The translations under genes were made by a program, and so were the position numbers. Under the pieces are notes generated by a model that was not told the origin of the DNA, did no database searches, and worked only from the letters and a program-made list of their open reading frames with translations. This document shows positions 12,999-17,418 of a stretch of DNA of 17,418 nucleotides, in pieces. Where the stretch lies: contig JAODMS010000135.1 in NCBI GenBank assembly GCA_025464925.1, positions 1 to 17,418 on the forward strand, given 5' to 3'. Source of the stretch: Arthrobacter sp. GTDB lineage: Bacteria; Actinomycetota; Actinomycetes; Actinomycetales; Micrococcaceae. Each line of letters opens with the position of its first letter. Positions within the stretch are counted from its first letter, which is position 1.

Positions 12999-15900
12999 TC
13001 ACGACGCCGGGGCCTCCGCCTGGTCCCAAGCCAGCTGAACGGCTGCTGCCCGCCCGTCAAGGATCACCACGGCTCGTCCAGGCGGAGGCCCGTGCTCCAG
13101 CTCGAACCGGACGCCGAATAGCTCGCCGTCCAGAAGGCTACGTGGACGAAGCAGGATGCCCCGTCCCTGGCTGCGCGCGTTGAGCGCGAGGGGCACCTTC
13201 TGGTGGAAGGCCGGGCCGAAGCCGGCAGTCATGATCATTGACCAACCGAGGCTGTTAAGGCCAAAAAGCCGGGCGTTGGTTTCCGTGGACCGAAGGTCGA
13301 TATCGTCCACCAATGCTGTCGCGTTCCGGTCAAGGGTGCCAGCGACGGCACTGGCGTGCGCTTCGGACCAGTATTGCTCAGGATCTGTCCCCGGTCCGGG
13401 CACCAGCCAGCCGCCGGCAGAGGGATTGAGGCCGGGAAGGGCGGCCAGCAAAGAGCTCTTACCGGAAGCGGGACCGCCCAGCACGGCCAGCACACAGCCG
13501 GCCGGGACGGGAACTGTGAATGGCCGGAGTTCGTCTCCGCCGACTCCGATGCACAGGGAGCCGGGGGACGGCATTGGAGGACGTGCCGCTGCCAGCGTTG
13601 CCACCGGTGCGTCTGCGCGCAGCCCGGAAGGACGTGCACCCGGACGGGTGAAGCCGAACCCGGCAAGTACTTCGGACACGGTCACGAGTACGGGTAGTGC
13701 ATCCACCCTGAAAGGTCTCCAGCGCACCGCCCCGCTCCGCCGTTCGGCCGGGGGAGGCAGTTCGAAGAGCTGGCCGATGTGGCCGTCCGACGAGGGGCTC
13801 TCCACAAAGGTGCCGAAAACGGCCACACGGCCGGGCTTTGCCTCCACAGCAGGCAGTCTCGGCCACGCAAGCCGTGCCTCCTCGGTCGACCCGGCGGGAA
13901 AGAAAACGCGGTTTGGAAGGCTGGCGAAGAATCTCGAGGTCACCAGCTCGCGTTCGCCGGAGACAACCACCGTGATTCCGGCCTTCGCACCGTCGCGGAC
14001 AATGTCCTGGACGAGATCCTCGGCCCACGCCAACGGGCAGGACCGGAACGCCGACACCCAGGATCCCCAGCCGCTGAGCACCAGGACCAGGCGCGGGGTT
14101 TCCTTGAGCGCGGGCGCGCTCAACCTCCAGGTCACTTCCGCCGCAATGCGTTCCAGCACCCTGACGGCGCGGCGGAGTTCGTGCAGGCCCACCACGGCAC
14201 CGACGCGCGGCGACGTTGTCGCGGCATCGAAGGAGCCCGCGGCGTCCAGGATATAGAGGTGGAACTCTTCCTCCCCGGTCAGCAGCTGGTCCACGGCCAG
14301 CGCTACGGCGCGGTCGCCGCTGCCAGCGGTGCCGCCGACCAGTCCAAGGTGCCCGTGTTCGGCCGGTAGCCAGCGCAGCTCGGCGACGCGTTGCTGTTCC
14401 GGCAGATCCACCCGTCCGAGCCGGACCGTGCCGCCGTCCCCGGCCTCACTTGCGGAGCCGCTGCCGAGCGGTGCGCCGCCCGGAGCATCCCCCGCTGGAT
14501 ACGGGAGCGGCGCGGGGAGCGGGGCAGCCACCGGGCGGCGGGGCAGGTCGCGGCCCAGGGCCGCCCACAGCCGCGACGTCACGTCGACAAGGGGCGCCGC
14601 CGCCTGCTCCGGCGTCAGGGCAGCCTCGGTTCCGCCGGCGGTGCCGGAGCCGGCGTCGGCAGGCGCGCGTGTGAGGACATCCCTGACAGCCAGCACGGTG
14701 ACGCTGGGGATCTGAGCGGACACCCGGGGGGTGAGTGCTGCCGTCTGGAATTCCTCCGGCGCTTCGGTTCCCCGGGCCAGGAAGGCGCGGCCTGGACTCG
14801 TTATGGGGATGCCCGCAGCGAGCTTGGAATTCAGAATGTCGATCGATTCCATGTCGGACTGGACCCGCAGGGCGACACAGCTGGTGACATTGGCCCGGAT
14901 ATCCGGTGTCAGCGCTCCCTGCGGGCGCTGCGTCGCCATGATGAGGTGGATCCCCAGTGAGCGGCCGATGGCGGCAACTCTCATGAGCTCCGACAGTGCT
15001 CCCGGCGCTTCCTCCACCAGCATCCTGAACTCGTCAATGACCAGTATCAGGTGGGGCAGGGAAGGGACCCGCGAATCCAGCGACTCGTACGCCGTGAGAT
15101 CACAGACCTGTGCCGCGGCGAGCAGCTTCTCCCTGCGACGCACTTCCGCCCGCAATGAGACCAAAGCACGTTCCACTTCATTCGCGCCCAGGTCCGTCAG
15201 CAGGCCGACGCAGTGCGGCAGCCCGGACAGGGGTCCCAGACCGGAGCCGCCTTTGAAATCCACGAACAGCAGATTGACGCGGTCCGGTGGATAGCTGGCC
15301 GCCAGGCCTGCTGCGAGTGTCCGCAGGAACTGCGACTTTCCGGACCCCGTGGTGCCGGCAACCAGGAAGTGGGGACCGTCTGCCTGGAGATCCACCAGGA
15401 ACGGTCCGGAGCAGCCGGTGCCGACGGGAACAGGCAGCCCAGGCCCGGGCCGGACCCGGGACCAACGCCGGGAAATGTCCGCCGCCGTGAGCGGAAGGAC
15501 GTCCCCCAGGCCGCAGACGCTGGGAATGACCGCCGGAGACGCTTTGCTCGCACATCCAGCGGCACCCAACCGGCGGCAGTAGCGGTCGAAGATCGGAAGG
15601 GGAACCAGGTCAGGAACAAAGTCAGTCTCCTCGGAGCCGTCCGTGAGCAGAGCCGTGCGCCCGCCCAGAACAAGGCCCGGGTAGGCCGCCGGACCGGCCT
15701 CCGGTGAGCAATCGAGCACCCGCCAACCGTGGCCGGTGGCCAGGGCAGGCAGCAGGGCGCTGCCGGTAGCCGCCCCCGGAGCCGGCGTGCCCAGGAGCGC
15801 GTCGGTGCTATCCAGGATGATCAACAGCCCGTAGTCGTATCCCGCACCCGGACCAGCGATCAACCGGGCAGCCGTGGCAGCCCCGTTTCCCGACAGCGTC

Positions 15901-17120
15901 ACGCCGGGAAGGAACCGGGAGGCGAGGGGTAGAGCCTCCGGAGTGCCATGAATCAGGACCCGGGTGCGGTGGCCGAGCGGGTAGCCGGCGAGCTGCATGA
16001 CGACGGAGCGGACCAGCCCGGCCACAACGGGCCCCGGGCCACGGACGGTTGTAACACTGGCGGAGGGGTCCAGTGTTAGAGGCATCGGGCCGAGTGAGGG
16101 GGGCCGGAACCTTGGCTCAGCCGGTTCCAGCCGGATGTTCGCCGTTTGTTCTGCCAACCCGAGCCTGAGCCATACCGGCTCCGATTGGCTTGGGGGTTGC
16201 GGCCGGCCCGGTTCCGCGCCAGCGCCCAGACGGTAAAGGTCCGCGGCGGACGGTGCTGACCGCCGTCGTCGTCTCGCGTCCTCCTGCACCGCTGCTGCGA
16301 CGGCGGCCCTGAGCTCCCGGCGTTGACGCCGGCCGGACGCGAGCGGAACGAGGACGGAGACTGCAGAAACGGCGGTAAAGGCCAGGAACATCCACATTCC
16401 CGTCACAAGCGCCAGGCCCACTCCGGCCACCACCGGCAGGGCGCCGGTCAGGACCAAGGCTGCCCGGTTGCTGCTCGGGGCGGCGTTGTGGACCACAAGC
16501 GGCTCAGTGACGCCGGATCCCGCCGACACAAGTTGGAGCTCTGCGCCGCCGGTAGCTACAAAGGCACCGCCGAAAATGACGGACATTGTCGAGTTGCCGC
16601 AACGGATCAAGGAACCGGTTGTCACCGCCGACTCCCGCACTTTCCTGCCGTCGACGGTGGTTCCGTTGGCGCTGTCGAGGTCCAGGATGGTGACCCTCGA
16701 GTCCGATACGTCCAGCCGGGCGTGTTCCCGGGAAAGGTCAGCATCGGCGAGGAGGATTTCCGTTCCGCTGCGCCCGATCCGGAATCGTCCGCGCCGCAAG
16801 GCGACGATCGTGCCTGCGCCGGGTCCGCTGTGGACGGCAAGGATGAGCGGGGGCGGCTCCGGCTGTCCGGTCCCGACCCGGTGGGCTGCTGCGGGGAGGC
16901 CGTCGACCAGAACGGCTCCCTGAACGAGGGGAGACTCGCCGACGGTCATGACGGCGACCGGGGCGCCTCGGAGGGACAGTTCGCCCGTTCCGAAGCGCCG
17001 GGCCAGGGCAGCTTGAAGGTCCGCGCCGGCGCAGTCCGCGGGCGCATCGACGGCCAGCTCGATCGGCTCCCCTGCGAACGCAGAGCCCGGTGCCGCTACC
17101 AGCGTGCAATGCAGCATCAT
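12999..17120 (-). CDS. FHA and FtsK/SpoIIIE-domain ATPase, EccC/EssC-like (type VII secretion motor)
   Basis: This 1,373-residue protein has the layout of type VII secretion motors. A beta-rich N-terminal domain (about 1-85) precedes an FHA domain (about 92-185) that keeps the phosphopeptide-binding signature (IGR 115-117, SREH 130-133, SANG 150-153). Two membrane helices follow (about 221-241 and 243-262), then a charged linker and three ATPase domains. Domain 1 is intact: Walker A GTTGSGKS (589-596), Walker B LILVIDEF (691-698) and an ATQRP sensor (729-733). Domain 2 is degenerate: GGTAGSGDRA (929-938), with Asp where Lys should be, and LVLVLSGWGS instead of a Walker B. Domain 3 regains GGPASGKS (1215-1222) and ALVDDID (1269-1275). 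EccC/EssC drives export of WXG100 proteins, but no esx, eccB, eccD or mycP gene is in the window. AAGGA lies 8 bases before ATG 17120. Substrate is unknown. Confidence 0.9.
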   Translation of the reverse strand: MMLHCTLVAAPGSAFAGEPIELAVDAPADCAGADLQAALARRFGTGELSLRGAPVAVMTVGESPLVQGAVLVDGLPAAAHRVGTGQPEPPPLILAVHSGPGAGTIVALRRGRFRIGRSGTEILLADADLSREHARLDVSDSRVTILDLDSANGTTVDGRKVRESAVTTGSLIRCGNSTMSVIFGGAFVATGGAELQLVSAGSGVTEPLVVHNAAPSSNRAALVLTGALPVVAGVGLALVTGMWMFLAFTAVSAVSVLVPLASGRRQRRELRAAVAAAVQEDARRRRRSAPSAADLYRLGAGAEPGRPQPPSQSEPVWLRLGLAEQTANIRLEPAEPRFRPPSLGPMPLTLDPSASVTTVRGPGPVVAGLVRSVVMQLAGYPLGHRTRVLIHGTPEALPLASRFLPGVTLSGNGAATAARLIAGPGAGYDYGLLIILDSTDALLGTPAPGAATGSALLPALATGHGWRVLDCSPEAGPAAYPGLVLGGRTALLTDGSEETDFVPDLVPLPIFDRYCRRLGAAGCASKASPAVIPSVCGLGDVLPLTAADISRRWSRVRPGPGLPVPVGTGCSGPFLVDLQADGPHFLVAGTTGSGKSQFLRTLAAGLAASYPPDRVNLLFVDFKGGSGLGPLSGLPHCVGLLTDLGANEVERALVSLRAEVRRREKLLAAAQVCDLTAYESLDSRVPSLPHLILVIDEFRMLVEEAPGALSELMRVAAIGRSLGIHLIMATQRPQGALTPDIRANVTSCVALRVQSDMESIDILNSKLAAGIPITSPGRAFLARGTEAPEEFQTAALTPRVSAQIPSVTVLAVRDVLTRAPADAGSGTAGGTEAALTPEQAAAPLVDVTSRLWAALGRDLPRRPVAAPLPAPLPYPAGDAPGGAPLGSGSASEAGDGGTVRLGRVDLPEQQRVAELRWLPAEHGHLGLVGGTAGSGDRAVALAVDQLLTGEEEFHLYILDAAGSFDAATTSPRVGAVVGLHELRRAVRVLERIAAEVTWRLSAPALKETPRLVLVLSGWGSWVSAFRSCPLAWAEDLVQDIVRDGAKAGITVVVSGERELVTSRFFASLPNRVFFPAGSTEEARLAWPRLPAVEAKPGRVAVFGTFVESPSSDGHIGQLFELPPPAERRSGAVRWRPFRVDALPVLVTVSEVLAGFGFTRPGARPSGLRADAPVATLAAARPPMPSPGSLCIGVGGDELRPFTVPVPAGCVLAVLGGPASGKSSLLAALPGLNPSAGGWLVPGPGTDPEQYWSEAHASAVAGTLDRNATALVDDIDLRSTETNARLFGLNSLGWSMIMTAGFGPAFHQKVPLALNARSQGRGILLRPRSLLDGELFGVRFELEHGPPPGRAVVILDGRAAAVQLAWDQAEAPAS

Positions 17121-17202
17121 CGGGGAAATCCTTTCCGGCGGAGCCGCCTACATTCCACGCTAGGAGGCGGCGGGGGCGCCGCGCGCCCCGGAAATCGGCG
17201 GA

Positions 17203-17211
17203 TGTGGATAA
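17203..17211 (-). promoter_or_regulatory. DnaA-box sequence
   Basis: TGTGGATAA is the reverse complement of the perfect DnaA box TTATCCACA. It is the second copy in the window, also in a divergent intergenic region, and shares the 10-mer GTTATCCACA with the site at 3360. Confidence 0.4.
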
Positions 17212-17278
17212 CACCGTGCACGCGGAAGCCCGCCGGAACGTGCGCAGGCCGCCGGGGTCCCGTGCGGGAGGGCGGTCG

Positions 17279-17306
17279 CTGACGCGGATTGCGCCTCGGG
17301 TAGGCT
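17279..17306 (+). promoter_or_regulatory. Candidate glf promoter
   Basis: CTGACG (17279-17284) and TAGGCT (17301-17306) are separated by 16 bases. The start point would be near 17313, leaving a leader of about 50 bases that includes the AGGAGAG ribosome binding site. The -10 is good; the -35 is partial. Confidence 0.4.
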
Positions 17307-17361
17307 AGAGCAGCAGACAATGCGCAACATTGGGCTGCCCGCATTCGAATCAGGAGAGTTT

Positions 17362-17418
17362 GTGACCGCTGACCTCGTCATCGTAGGGTCGGGCTTCTTT
17401 GGCCTGACAATCGCAGAA
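17362..17418 (+). CDS. glf: UDP-galactopyranose mutase, N terminus only (gene runs past the window)
   Basis: Only the first 19 codons are present, starting at GTG 17362, 3-4 bases after AGGAGAG (17352-17358). They read MTADLVIVGSGFFGLTIAE. This is the FAD-binding beta-alpha-beta turn (VGSGFFGL) of UDP-galactopyranose mutase, which converts UDP-galactopyranose to UDP-galactofuranose for cell-wall galactan. The GSGFFG wording, with two phenylalanines, is typical of Glf rather than of generic FAD oxidoreductases. The rest lies beyond the window, so the call rests on this signature alone. Confidence 0.85.
   Translation, partial: MTADLVIVGSGFFGLTIAE

Larger units (their letters stand above)
17121..17361. 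other. Divergent intergenic region between the EccC-like gene and glf
   Basis: This 241-base gap is GC-rich. It contains a 7-bp GGGGCGC/GCGCCCC hairpin with a 3-base loop at 17173-17189, the DnaA-box sequence, and a glf promoter candidate. I see no small gene or RNA in it. A possible -10 for the minus-strand gene is TAGCGT near 17154-17164, without a clear -35. Confidence 0.5.

Noticed and set aside
17173..17189. GGGGCGC hairpin as a terminator or operator
   Set aside because: It has no T-run on either strand, no gene ends there, and such GC stems are frequent by chance at this composition.

Overview
The window is a high-GC actinobacterial chromosome segment, most like Arthrobacter and related Micrococcaceae. 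This rests on protein content rather than any marker RNA: an actinobacterial SecA without a zinc-binding tail, an Rv3235-family protein, a GDH of about 1,620 residues, PdtaS next to WhiB1, and glf. The pdtaS-whiB1 pair lying in the wider secA neighbourhood also resembles mycobacterial gene order (established knowledge, not searched here). I see no rRNA, tRNA, CRISPR array, insertion sequence or prophage; this is mostly ordinary chromosomal backbone.

Layout. 1-729 is the C-terminal third of secA, closed by a perfect 22-bp terminator hairpin that also serves the convergent genes on the minus strand. 861-2326 (minus) holds a LysM membrane protein followed by an Rv3235-family protein. 2327-2481 is an AT-rich divergent promoter region with a palindrome. 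2482-3051 is an unrecognised protein that I read as two tandem Sm-like halves and that appears to be made from a leaderless mRNA. 3107-3322 (minus) is a 71-residue excisionase/BldC-type DNA-binding protein. 3421-5429 is a translationally coupled pair, a CpaB-like SAF-domain membrane protein and a CpaE-like ATPase, with no other pilus genes nearby. 5488-10350 is a large NAD-dependent glutamate dehydrogenase, followed by the sensor kinase pdtaS (10388-11857). A strong bidirectional hairpin separates pdtaS from convergent whiB1 (11983-12231, minus). Upstream of whiB1 lie a CRP-type palindrome, an intrinsic-terminator-like hairpin and a TTGACA promoter that overlaps the start codon of a divergent four-helix membrane protein (12473-12958). 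12999-17120 (minus) encodes a 1,373-residue FHA-FtsK/SpoIIIE ATPase of the EccC/EssC type. The window ends in the first 19 codons of glf (UDP-galactopyranose mutase).

The most promising unexplained material is regulatory: the whiB1 upstream region (possible attenuated leader or small RNA plus a cAMP-receptor-type site), a 10-mer containing a perfect DnaA box that recurs in two divergent intergenic regions, and several promoters placed so that transcription should begin at or near the start codon. The most interesting proteins are the tandem Sm-like protein, the stand-alone three-ATPase EccC-like motor with a dead middle domain, and the orphan CpaB/CpaE pair. No complete new defence or metabolic system is evident. 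All assignments are by eye, without database searches.
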